NCBI RefSeq assembly: GCF_003591485.1
Contig: NZ_QZCF01000006.1
Location: 186,001-250,000, forward strand
Length of the DNA: 64,000 nt
From: Paenibacillus sp. 1011MAR3C5
GTDB lineage: Bacteria > Bacillota > Bacilli > Paenibacillales > Paenibacillaceae
Reading direction: 5' to 3'
Numbering within the stretch: the stretch's first letter is position 1; each line of letters opens with the position of its first letter. A program made the translations under genes and the position numbers. Positions 1 to 7,333 of the stretch are shown piece after piece. The notes under the pieces were generated by a model. The model ran no database searches. It saw only the letters and a list, made by a program, of their open reading frames with translations, and was not told the origin of the DNA.

Positions 1-198
1 CGCCCTTCGGTCCTTTCGCTCCAGCAGGACCTGTCGCTCCCGTATCGCCTTTCGGTCCTTGCGTACCTGCCGGGCCTGTTGCTCCTGTATCGCCCTTCGG
101 TCCTTTCGCTCCAGCAGGACCTGTCGCTCCCGTATCGCCTTTCGGTCCTTGCGTACCTGCCGGGCCTGCTGCTCCTGTATCGCCCTTCGGTCCTTTCG
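1..198 (-). repeat. 90-bp tandem repeat encoding Gly-X-Y collagen units
   Basis: A 90-bp unit occurs at 1-90 and 91-180 almost identically, and a third copy begins at 181 and diverges after about 17 bases. Each unit is two similar 45-bp halves coding for 15-residue Gly-X-Y blocks ([15 protein letters not shown] and [15 protein letters not shown]). Such arrays expand and contract by slippage, so copy number probably varies between strains. Confidence 0.9.
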
Positions 199-1156
199 AT
201 CCTGACGAGCCGGAGGGTCCCTCTGGACCTTGCGGTCCCTGAGGGCCTTGTTCGCCTACTGCACCTGGCGCACCGTTTTTAATTTCCACGAATGCGGCTG
301 CGCCTTTCTTATGGACCAGGCTGATTTGATCACCAGCTTGCAAGCTGGAAATTGCCACCTGTTTATTCGCATAGTTGTAGACCGTCGCCGCTTTGTCCAG
401 CGTATAGCTTTCCAGCTTGCCCTCGCGGTTTTTCAAGCTCAGCTTTTGACCTTCAATTGTAACGATCGTTCCAGAGCCAAGATTCCACCCCGCGCCTACG
501 CTTTCGTCTCCAACGATTAATTGCGGCAGCATATTGCTCAGCAATACAGCCATCTGCGCTCTCGTCAATGTTGTGCCCGGCTTGAAAGAGCCATCCGGGA
601 AGCCGCTCATTAGTCCGGCATTCACGGCAGCATGTACCGGCTTGACCGCCCATGCCGAAATATTCTTCGCATCCGAAAACGTTGTTTTTTGTACGGATGA
701 TAACGTCTTATCGGATTTCCATTCCAGCGCACGAACGATTAGTTTTGCCGTCCATTCTCTCGTCGCACCTGTCTTGCCCCACTGCGAGCCTGTCTCTTCC
801 GCAGCAACCAGAAGTTTGTGCTCCAGGGCAAGTTGCACGCTTGCTTGAGCCCAGGCATCTACATCGAGCGGCAATACTGACTCTGCAGCGCCCTCTTCCT
901 GCTCAAGTCCAAGCAAACGTACCGTCATCGACACTGCCTCTTGATGGCTAACTAGATTATTCGGGTTATAAGCGCCGGAGGCATCTCCCGCTACAACCTC
1001 CAGCAAATTCATCTTGTCGATATCCTTCTGCGCCCATGGCACAGATGACAAATCAGAAAAGCCTTTTGTTCCCTCTGCAAAAGCCGCCCCCGTAATCAGG
1101 GTCATAAGCATGGTCAATACCGTCAAGCTCGCCAATACTTTTTTCCAATACAGCAT
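1..1156 (-). CDS. SLH-domain surface protein with collagen-like repeats (3' end missing)
   Basis: Secreted cell-surface protein; 385 codons are visible and the C-terminus lies beyond the left edge. The ATG is preceded by GGGAGG. Residues 1-27 form a signal peptide (basic MLYWKK, hydrophobic core, AFA/E cleavage site). Three S-layer-homology-like units follow to about residue 215; the third contains [17 protein letters not shown], a canonical SLH motif that anchors proteins to pyruvylated secondary wall polymer. A basic, beta-rich linker follows. From about residue 295 the chain is uninterrupted Gly-X-Y, rich in GPKGDTG. The role is inferred: SLH anchors the protein and the collagen-like stalk projects from the cell. 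Signal peptide, SLH motif and Gly-X-Y are seen directly; ligand and function are unknown. Confidence 0.9.
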   Translation of the reverse strand, partial: MLYWKKVLASLTVLTMLMTLITGAAFAEGTKGFSDLSSVPWAQKDIDKMNLLEVVAGDASGAYNPNNLVSHQEAVSMTVRLLGLEQEEGAAESVLPLDVDAWAQASVQLALEHKLLVAAEETGSQWGKTGATREWTAKLIVRALEWKSDKTLSSVQKTTFSDAKNISAWAVKPVHAAVNAGLMSGFPDGSFKPGTTLTRAQMAVLLSNMLPQLIVGDESVGAGWNLGSGTIVTIEGQKLSLKNREGKLESYTLDKAATVYNYANKQVAISSLQAGDQISLVHKKGAAAFVEIKNGAPGAVGEQGPQGPQGPEGPSGSSGSKGPKGDTGAAGPAGTQGPKGDTGATGPAGAKGPKGDTGATGPAGTQGPKGDTGATGPAGAKGPKG

Positions 1157-1307
1157 GAATAGTCCTCCCATTCAAACAATAAATAAAAATAACTTTTAAT
1201 TCCATGCATATTTTACACAATTTATTCCGATGTGCATATATACTTTAGTTGTATATGTCGTTTTGTTATAAGAAAAATCACCTTTTACAAGGTGATTTTC
1301 ATTACTG

Positions 1308-1715
1308 CTATGTCCAAGACTCTCCTTCGGCAAGCATCGCTCGCTGCGCCTTCGTCAAGCTTTTGGCTACCAAATCGTAGGAATGATCGATCATGGACTT
1401 CACTTCATCCACCGGCACCGTACCGTCTATCGTAACCGTATTCCAATGCTTCTTGTTCAAATGGTATCCCGGCTTGACCGCTTCATGCTCCAGTCGCAGC
1501 AATTCCGCCATATGCGGCTCGCACTTCAGCGATATATTGACGATTCCATCGTTCACCCCGATCAAAGCAAACATCTTGCCGCCAACCTTCATCACTAGCG
1601 GATCAGGACCAAAGGGATAATCCTCCTTCGCCCCCCGGTGCTCCATGCAATATTGCGACCATTCTTCCCTGGTTAATATGTTGACCCCTCCTATACTCGT
1701 CCACTGCGCGGCCAT
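1308..1715 (-). CDS. MmcQ/YjbR family protein
   Basis: Small cytoplasmic protein of the MmcQ/YjbR (CyaY-like fold, double-wing DNA-binding) family. Family-typical features are the early Tyr-Pro-Phe-Gly (YPFGPDPLVMKVGGKMFAL), the middle block KCEPHMAELLR, the HLNKKHWNTV segment, and a C-terminal SYDLVAKSLTK helix. The start is uncertain. The ATG chosen here (1713-1715) abuts a terminator hairpin. A strong AGGAGG lies inside the frame and points instead to an AUA codon at 1677-1679, which would give a 123-residue product starting just before LTREEW, closer to the usual family length. Cellular role unknown. Confidence 0.75.
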   Translation of the reverse strand: MAAQWTSIGGVNILTREEWSQYCMEHRGAKEDYPFGPDPLVMKVGGKMFALIGVNDGIVNISLKCEPHMAELLRLEHEAVKPGYHLNKKHWNTVTIDGTVPVDEVKSMIDHSYDLVAKSLTKAQRAMLAEGESWT

Positions 1716-1761
1716 ACAAAAAAGAGTACGCGCCGCCTTACTCGACACCTACTCTTTTTGT
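1716..1761 (-). terminator. Rho-independent terminator of the DinB-like gene
   Basis: Read on the minus strand, ACAAAAAGAGTA pairs with TACTCTTTTTTGT across a 20-nt loop, ending in a T run. It lies about 40 nt past the stop of the DinB-like gene. Confidence 0.75.
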
Positions 1762-1798
1762 ACAATAGAATTCCATGATTTTCAACTATCATAGAGAA

Positions 1799-2269
1799 CT
1801 ACTTCGCCTTGGCTGCCGGTGCATTCTTCTGAATAAGCGAGATTTGTCCGGCATGAATGCCCGTATGATACATCAGGCGGCCAATCGCTTCAAGCGGCGT
1901 CGACGGTCCCATGGGGGATTCAACTGACTCCCGCCATTGCTCATCCGGCAATTCCTTCATCGCTTGGATCAAAAAGCCGTTCGACGCTTCCAATAGTGCG
2001 ACCAGCTCGCTTAGATTGGCAAAGGTTGGACTCTCCCCGCCGCCTTTGGGTCCCCGACTCGTCACCATTTTCAGGCCCTCCGGCATCATTTGGCCAAAAA
2101 ACCACTCCGCGAACATATACTCCACTTCCGCATTATGCCTGAGCATATAGCCAATGGAAGCAGGTCCGATCGCGAGGCTCAAGTCTTCCTCCGGCAGTCC
2201 CTTCACCATTTTATGAAAACGGCTTTGGATCGCTTCCCATACAGGCAGCACTGTCGCTATTGTAGACAT
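1799..2269 (-). CDS. DinB family protein
   Basis: 156-residue protein of the DinB/YfiT-like four-helix-bundle superfamily, which often binds a metal through three histidines and includes thiol-dependent S-transferases. Visible features are an N-terminal helix with FHKMVKGLPEEDL, SIGYMLRHNAEVEYMFAEWFFGQ with the first conserved His, and LMYHTGIHAGQISLIQK near the C-terminus with two more His, giving the expected metal triad. The start has AGGAGGG six bases upstream. It stands alone and ends at its own terminator. The substrate cannot be read from the sequence. Confidence 0.85.
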   Translation of the reverse strand: MSTIATVLPVWEAIQSRFHKMVKGLPEEDLSLAIGPASIGYMLRHNAEVEYMFAEWFFGQMMPEGLKMVTSRGPKGGGESPTFANLSELVALLEASNGFLIQAMKELPDEQWRESVESPMGPSTPLEAIGRLMYHTGIHAGQISLIQKNAPAAKAK

Positions 2270-2320
2270 ATGATTCCCTCCTGAACGTTATTGAGAGTAA
2301 TGCTCCTATTGCAGTTTCAC

Positions 2321-2830
2321 CTATTTCTTACCCGATGGCTGATGGCCGTCACGCGCGACATGCACGAACTGATCGCCCGCCAGATCAATATCGAAGGCTT
2401 GACCGAAGCCCGCCACATATCGTCCTTCGGACAAGGTCAGCTCGAACAGGGAGAAGTCCAGACCGCGCAGCATGCCGATCATGTTTTTGCCGAACCGCTC
2501 GCTGAACTTGGCGAAAACATCCTCAGGCTCGGCTTCTCCCAAGTTAACAGTGCGTCCAGTGAACCGGGCGCGCTGGCGCGCAAACAAATTAGGCGTATTG
2601 CTCTCATCCTCAATGAGCATGACATCGACGTTCGGATTCTCCTCCATGTAGCGGTAATGATTCGCAATTCGGCTGATGTAGATATACAGCTTGCCGTCAT
2701 GCTTGATGAACGGCGCATACGAGATGAACGGAGTTCCTTCATCGCTGATCGTGCTTAGCATGACCGTCTTCAAGCTGTCGGTGAATTGCAGATACTGCTC
2801 TTTCACAGCGTCAATATCCAATGCTTTCAA
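2321..2830 (-). CDS. HugZ/HutZ-like haem-degrading flavin-fold protein
   Basis: 169-residue split-barrel (pyridoxamine 5'-phosphate oxidase-like) protein resembling the HugZ/HutZ haem oxygenases, which open the haem ring and release iron. The N-terminal barrel reads LKTVMLSTISDEGTPFISYAPFIKHDGKLYI, followed by SRIANHYRYMEENP; the C-terminal half contains LSEGRYVAGFGQAFDIDL, characteristic of this subfamily, and a late His pair. It is the last gene of the haem/siderophore uptake operon, and its TTG start overlaps the 3' end of the ATPase gene by 20 nt, so translation is probably coupled. The location argues that the operon imports haem and not only ferric siderophore. Confidence 0.82.
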   Translation of the reverse strand: MKALDIDAVKEQYLQFTDSLKTVMLSTISDEGTPFISYAPFIKHDGKLYIYISRIANHYRYMEENPNVDVMLIEDESNTPNLFARQRARFTGRTVNLGEAEPEDVFAKFSERFGKNMIGMLRGLDFSLFELTLSEGRYVAGFGQAFDIDLAGDQFVHVARDGHQPSGKK

Positions 2831-3626
2831 TGAGATCCCTGCTTTCTTCTTGGATTTTCCTCAAAATATGAATGCGCGGAGCCTCGTTCTGTCCCTGCCT
2901 CTGTATATCCGTCTCGACTCCGTAAACGCTGCGAATCAAATCCATCGTAAATACATCTTGCGGCTTCCCGTACACACGAGTTTGGCCGTCCTTAAGCACA
3001 CATACCTTGTCACTATATACACTTGCATGATTCAGATCATGCAGCACCATCACAACGGTCAGCTTAAGCTCCTTGTTCAGCTTGCGGACCAGCTCCAATA
3101 CTTCCAGCTGATGCCCGATATCCAGATAGGTGGTCGGCTCGTCGAGCAGCAGCACCTTGGGACGCTGGGCCAGAGCCATAGCAAGCCATGCGCGCTGCGC
3201 TTCGCCGCCGGACAACGAGACCACGAGCCGTTCCCGGTACGCGTGCATCCCTGTATGGTGAAGCGCCCACTCTACGATCTCCCGATCTTCATCGCCAAGC
3301 CGTTCATACCACTTCTTATGCGGCAATCTCCCGTAGCTGACCAGCTCTTCTACCGTCATATCGGACGGACTGCTGTTCGATTGGCATAACATGCACATGA
3401 TCTGGGCCAGCTGCTTCGAGCTAAGCGTGCTCAGTTCCTTGTCTGCAATGCAGACCCTTCCCTGCTGGCATGGGATGACCCGCGTAATCGCCTTCAGAAT
3501 CGTCGACTTGCCCGATCCATTCGGGCCAATAATAGAGACGACTTCTCCCTCCTCTACATCCAAAGAGAAATCTCTCACAACTGTACGATCAGCATATCCG
3601 ATTTGCAGCGAATTTACCTGAAGCAC
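2811..3626 (-). CDS. Haem/siderophore ABC transporter ATPase (FecE/HmuV type)
   Basis: 271-residue ATPase of the iron-complex/B12/haem importer class. Walker A GPNGSGKST is near residue 34, signature VSLSGGEAQRAWLAMALAQ near 139, Walker B VLLLDEPTTYLDIGHQ follows, and the H-loop is in MVLHDLNHASVYSD. It energises the permease encoded immediately upstream (stop and GTG start are two bases apart, with AGGAGGGG just before the start). The tail ends RDLIESIGY. It should act at the cytoplasmic membrane as a dimer. Confidence 0.93.
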   Translation of the reverse strand: MLQVNSLQIGYADRTVVRDFSLDVEEGEVVSIIGPNGSGKSTILKAITRVIPCQQGRVCIADKELSTLSSKQLAQIMCMLCQSNSSPSDMTVEELVSYGRLPHKKWYERLGDEDREIVEWALHHTGMHAYRERLVVSLSGGEAQRAWLAMALAQRPKVLLLDEPTTYLDIGHQLEVLELVRKLNKELKLTVVMVLHDLNHASVYSDKVCVLKDGQTRVYGKPQDVFTMDLIRSVYGVETDIQRQGQNEAPRIHILRKIQEESRDLIESIGY

Positions 3627-3628
3627 GC

Positions 3629-4648
3629 TTAAGCCCCTCCTCTACGCATGAGATACAAGAAATACGGTCCTCCCGCTATAGCCATAATAATGCCTGCCGG
3701 GATTTGGAGCGGACTGAACAAGGCACGCCCTGCCGTATCTGCCACTAGCAGCACAATGGCTCCCAGCATAAGCCCAAGCGGCAAGCTGAATCGATAGTCC
3801 GAGCCAATAAGCAATCTTGCAATATGAGGGACGACCAGGCCTACGAAACCGACTAGTCCGACCGTCGACACAGAGACGGCAGCCAGATAGACGGCCACAA
3901 GCGACAAGGCAACGCGGACCTGGTTCATATTTTGTCCCAAGTGATGCGCCGTCTGCTCCCCCAGCCGCAGGACATTGGCTTTGCGCACACAGAATAACGC
4001 AGCGATCCAACCGACAATGGAGTAAGGCAAGATAACCATAACATCGCCCATCCCTTTGCCGTTTAGACTCCCGTTCAACCATTGAAGAGCGGCAGGCAGC
4101 CGGTCGCTGTACAGAATGGACAATAAGCCAATGACACCGCCGAATACCGCATTAATCGCGACACCTGATAAAATAATTCGAATGGGCGTGAATCCGCCTA
4201 CCCGCTTCCATGCCATTGCATAGACCATTACAGCGGCGAAGCCTCCGCCGACAATGGCTGAAATCGGAATGAAGGACGAATATCCCGGTATGACCAGCAT
4301 GATGAAGAGCGCAGCTACCGCAGCGCCGCTGGAGACGCCGGTAAGTCCGGGATCTGCCAGCGGATTAAGCATGACGGCTTGCAGCAGCGCACCTGACGCG
4401 GCCAGATTCGCGCCGATAATAAGCGCCAACAGCACGCGAGGAATCCGAATATCCCATAGAATCGTATTCGATCTTGCATCCCCCTGACCGATCAGCGTCA
4501 TCAGAGATTCCAGAGGAGAGAAACGCACGCTTCCAATTCCGATAGCTGCCAATATCGCAATGACAAGCACAATGCCGGCGAGAACCACAAGTCCGGCCTT
4601 ATTCCGCCCTTTCTTTACGATGCTATAGGCTTGTGCATTCCTGTCCAT
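3629..4648 (-). CDS. FecCD-family iron/haem ABC permease
   Basis: 339-residue integral membrane protein of the FecCD/BtuC type with about ten hydrophobic segments. Family hallmarks are GSVRFSPLESL, WDIRIPRVLLALIIGANLAASGALLQAVMLNPLADPGLTGVSSGAA near residues 66-110, and VGLVGFVGLVVPHIARLLIGSDYR near residue 265. It forms the transmembrane channel for the haem or ferric complex delivered by the lipoprotein. The start overlaps the stop of the binding-protein gene by one base (TAATG), typical of coupled translation. Confidence 0.93.
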   Translation of the reverse strand: MDRNAQAYSIVKKGRNKAGLVVLAGIVLVIAILAAIGIGSVRFSPLESLMTLIGQGDARSNTILWDIRIPRVLLALIIGANLAASGALLQAVMLNPLADPGLTGVSSGAAVAALFIMLVIPGYSSFIPISAIVGGGFAAVMVYAMAWKRVGGFTPIRIILSGVAINAVFGGVIGLLSILYSDRLPAALQWLNGSLNGKGMGDVMVILPYSIVGWIAALFCVRKANVLRLGEQTAHHLGQNMNQVRVALSLVAVYLAAVSVSTVGLVGFVGLVVPHIARLLIGSDYRFSLPLGLMLGAIVLLVADTAGRALFSPLQIPAGIIMAIAGGPYFLYLMRRGGA

Positions 4649-5670
4649 TATTCATACATGATGCCGGCAAGCTCGTTGTAAGCAGAGACGGCCTTCGGCA
4701 GAGACGCAATACCGAATAATCTATAGTCCAATGCTTTCAGCTTACCGTTCTGGAACGCGCTCAGCTTCTCCCAAGCGCCGCTGCTCTTCACATCTTCCTC
4801 GAACTTTTTGGATACGGCATTCGGATCGCCATGCGCAACCAGCAGGATCATATCCGGGTTTGCTTCCACTATGCTCTCCATATCAAGCGGTGTATACGTT
4901 TCGGTTAGCTTCAGCACATCGGACACGACATTGACACCGCCCAGATTTTTCACCAAGCTGCCGACAAATGTATTCTCATTCATGAACATAAGCGATTCCA
5001 CAGAGCCGAACAAGATAAGCACGCTAGGCGCTTCCTTGCCTTCAACTGTTGCAATTGCTGCTTGCTCATCGCCATTGAATTTCTCTATGTACGCCTTTGC
5101 AGCATCCTCTTTCTGGAACAGTCGGCCGAGAGCGGATAGCGACAGCTTGAGTTCATCCAGAGAGTCGGCTGGCAGATAGCCTGTCGGCAGCTTCGCCGCT
5201 TCGAATTGCTTCTCCAGATTCTCTTTGATCGATGCAGGGCCAAGAATCACATCGGGCTGCAATCCCGCAATCGCTTCAACATCCGGCTGATGCGAAGAGC
5301 CGACACGCGGTACGCTGTCGAATGCTGCTGGCAGTGTGCTGCTGGAGGTCGGTACGCCAACTGGCGCAACACCGATGGCATCGAATAGTTCCGTGATCGC
5401 TACAGATAGCGTCACTGCCTTCGATGGCGATGGACTCTCGAATTGTGCCAGAAGCTCATTAAGCTTGCTCTCGTCGACCAGGCTGTCTGCCGGCTTCTCT
5501 GTCTCTTGTGTCTCATCTCCCGAACCGCTATTTGTTGCTTCGCTCGACGGCTCGGCCGTTGGCGACGGCGATGTCGAAGCTCCCCCTTTAGTTCCTGTAT
5601 CGTTGCCGCATGCGACGGCGAATGCTAATAGTAGTGCAACAATTCCAACCTTCCAACTTCCATAGTTCAT
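4648..5670 (-). CDS. Haem/iron-complex binding lipoprotein (IsdE-like)
   Basis: 340-residue substrate-binding lipoprotein: signal segment MNYGSWKVGIVALLLAF with lipobox AVAC, then a Ser/Thr/Glu linker, then a class III (two-lobe, rigid helix) binding domain. The stretches IGVAPVGVPTSSSTLP, PDVEAIAGLQPDVILG and LLVAHGDP resemble the Staphylococcus aureus haem receptor IsdE as I recall it. The His in VAHG would correspond to the known axial haem His. The position where IsdE has the Met ligand appears to be His here (GSSHQPD). First gene of the operon, preceded by two Fur boxes. Haem is preferred over siderophore as ligand because HugZ is encoded downstream; this is inference. Confidence 0.88.
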   Translation of the reverse strand: MNYGSWKVGIVALLLAFAVACGNDTGTKGGASTSPSPTAEPSSEATNSGSGDETQETEKPADSLVDESKLNELLAQFESPSPSKAVTLSVAITELFDAIGVAPVGVPTSSSTLPAAFDSVPRVGSSHQPDVEAIAGLQPDVILGPASIKENLEKQFEAAKLPTGYLPADSLDELKLSLSALGRLFQKEDAAKAYIEKFNGDEQAAIATVEGKEAPSVLILFGSVESLMFMNENTFVGSLVKNLGGVNVVSDVLKLTETYTPLDMESIVEANPDMILLVAHGDPNAVSKKFEEDVKSSGAWEKLSAFQNGKLKALDYRLFGIASLPKAVSAYNELAGIMYE

Positions 5671-5697
5671 GTTTGTACTGCCTCCTAATCAATAGAG

Positions 5698-5716
5698 AAT
5701 GATAACCATTATCATT
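5698..5716 (-). promoter_or_regulatory. Fur box 1 upstream of the haem uptake operon
   Basis: A 19-bp inverted repeat, AATGATAA-N3-TTATCATT, contains TGATAACCATTATCA, one mismatch from the Bacillus 7-1-7 Fur consensus TGATAATNATTATCA. It lies 28-46 bp upstream of the lipoprotein start, where bound Fur would block initiation. Confidence 0.88.
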
Positions 5717-5724
5717 ATATAGAT

Positions 5725-5743
5725 ATTGATTATTATTATCAAT
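5725..5743 (-). promoter_or_regulatory. Fur box 2 upstream of the haem uptake operon
   Basis: The second 19-bp element ATTGATTATTATTATCAAT contains TGATTATTATTATCA, again close to the 7-1-7 Fur consensus. The two boxes are 27 bp apart centre to centre, consistent with tight iron repression. Confidence 0.82.
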
Positions 5744-5792
5744 AGGATTTAATTATGCTTGCCTCTTTATTTTTTTCATCGCTTGAAACCTA

Positions 5793-5820
5793 AATAGACA
5801 GCCTACCCAGGCCGTCTATT
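5793..5820 (-). terminator. Probable terminator after the small lipoprotein gene
   Basis: Imperfect hairpin: AATAGACGG pairs with CTGTCTATT (minus strand) around a GC-rich apex, followed by TTTAGGTTT. The T tract is weak, so confidence is limited. Confidence 0.5.
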
Positions 5821-5863
5821 GCTTCTGCAACTATTCATCTTACGATTATCGGCAATAATGGCT

Positions 5864-6277
5864 TTAATTATCGGTGTGGCTCGGATAATGAGATTGGAGT
5901 GCAGCATAAGCGGCTTTGGCATACTTCGGGGTTAATGTACGGATCGTATGGGAATCTTGCACATTCATAACGGTGCCCCTATCCTCTTCAATCCAGAGAA
6001 AATAGACTTGCTCGCCGAGATCCACTTTATAATGGGGGTCAGCCATATTCACGATGCCTTGTCGTTGAATAGAATCGCTCATGGCCTTGTGCCACATCGC
6101 GATTTCCTCCGAATCGGACACGACTCGCAAGGTGCCTTCTTTAGCTGCGGAAAAACTGCTCATTACATAAAGAGATACCATTTTTTCTTTCTTCGTATTT
6201 GAAGAATTCGAAGCGCAGCCCGACACGATTAAGCCTAAGAACAATACGACAATACCAGCTAACCATGCTTTTCTCAT
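5864..6277 (-). CDS. Hypothetical lipoprotein
   Basis: 137-residue predicted lipoprotein: basic start MRKAW, hydrophobic core, lipobox VSGC (Cys about 21), then an Asn/Ser linker. The mature domain has alternating strand and helix character with VSLYVMSSFSAAKEG, EEIAMWHKAM and YFLWIEEDRGTVMNVQDSHTIRTLTPKYAKAAY. I do not recognise the family. It is a single gene with its own weak terminator; the outer face of the membrane is its likely location. Confidence 0.75.
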   Translation of the reverse strand: MRKAWLAGIVVLFLGLIVSGCASNSSNTKKEKMVSLYVMSSFSAAKEGTLRVVSDSEEIAMWHKAMSDSIQRQGIVNMADPHYKVDLGEQVYFLWIEEDRGTVMNVQDSHTIRTLTPKYAKAAYAALQSHYPSHTDN

Positions 6278-6350
6278 CTCATCCTCCTAGCTTCCAATTC
6301 GAAAACCCGTTTTGGCTAGTAATAACTATTTATCTCCCTAGAAAAAGAGA

Positions 6351-6376
6351 AAGAGATGACCTGGGTGTCATCTCTT
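6351..6376 (-). terminator. Terminator of the Bax-inhibitor-1-like gene
   Basis: Stem GAGATGAC/GTCATCTC with a 6-nt loop, followed on the minus strand by TTTCTCTTTTTCT; about 70 nt after the stop codon. Confidence 0.8.
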
Positions 6377-6443
6377 GGCCTGCTGAACGGTAATTTTATG
6401 AAGACGGGCCACACTCCAGCTTGCCCTTATGCCGCCCTTGCGA

Positions 6444-7184
6444 TTAGTCGCGGCTAGCCAGCTTGGACAGAAGGCGCAGCATCTCAATGTAGAGCCATAC
6501 CAGCGTAACCATCAGGCCGAACGCGCCGTACCACTCCATATACTTCGGCGCGCCTTGCTCCGCGCCTGACTCGATAAAGTCAAAGTCCAGCACCAGATTC
6601 AGCGCAGCCACCACGACGATGACCACGGAGATGCCAATGCCGATCAAGCTATTGTCATGCAGGTATGGAACGGACAAGCCGAAGAATCCGAGTACGAAGC
6701 TCAGCAAGTATACAAGCGCAATGCCAGCAGTGGCCGCGAATACGCCCAGTCTGAAGTTTTTGGTCGCTTGAATCAGTCTGAACCGGTAGGCCACCAGCAT
6801 CGCCACGAATACGCACATCGTAAGCAGAGCCGCCTGCTGCGTGATACCGTTATAGAGCGATTGGTAATTGGCCGACAGCGCTCCCAGGAACAAGCCTTCG
6901 CAGGCGGCATAGATCGGAACCAGAATCGGTGCCGTCGTTGGTTTGAACGATACGATGAGGGCAAGAACAAGGCCGGCAATAGCACCGCCGATCATTAGCC
7001 CGAACACGTTTTGTCCATTATTGTACATCGACCATGTTACGAATGCCGCGCCCAACAGGATCGCTAGCATAATAAACGATTTGTTCACTGTTCCTTCAAT
7101 TGTCATTCGTTGTCCGGAGGATACCTGTCCGGAATTTTGGAACGTGTTGTCCCTTAATGTTGGATTACCGCTGCGTCCGATCAC
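6444..7184 (-). CDS. Bax inhibitor-1/YccA family membrane protein
   Basis: 246-residue polytopic protein of the BI-1 (TMBIM/YccA) family with about seven hydrophobic segments from MLAILLGAAFVTWSMY through LVTLVWLYIEMLRLLSKL. The N-terminal tail GRSGNPTLRDNTFQ is typical of bacterial YccA-like proteins, as is the segment YAACEGLFLGALSANYQ. The GTG at 7182-7184 is chosen because AGAGGTG lies 8 nt upstream; a longer in-frame extension would contain that ribosome binding site. Family members are pH- and calcium-linked leak proteins; the role here is not established. Confidence 0.9.
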   Translation of the reverse strand: MIGRSGNPTLRDNTFQNSGQVSSGQRMTIEGTVNKSFIMLAILLGAAFVTWSMYNNGQNVFGLMIGGAIAGLVLALIVSFKPTTAPILVPIYAACEGLFLGALSANYQSLYNGITQQAALLTMCVFVAMLVAYRFRLIQATKNFRLGVFAATAGIALVYLLSFVLGFFGLSVPYLHDNSLIGIGISVVIVVVAALNLVLDFDFIESGAEQGAPKYMEWYGAFGLMVTLVWLYIEMLRLLSKLASRD

Positions 7185-7291
7185 GCATGAATCACCTCTT
7201 CTAGTAGATTGACCATATTTTATCATAGATCGTACTTCTATACACCAATATAATGCAAACCTTCGATAAATTATGAAATCATTTCACAAAT

Positions 7292-7323
7292 AAAAAAAAC
7301 GAAGAGCAATAGGCTCCTCGTTT
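7292..7323 (-). terminator. Terminator of the 14-TMS drug exporter
   Basis: AAACGAGGAGC pairs with GCTCTTCGTTT around CTATT (minus strand), followed by a run of eight T. It sits 10 nt past the stop. Confidence 0.88.
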
Positions 7324-7333
7324 CTTCTTATTC

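Noticed and set aside
1-198. The direct repeats at the left edge as a CRISPR array
   Set aside because: The repeats are contiguous, translate into Gly-X-Y, and have no unique spacers.
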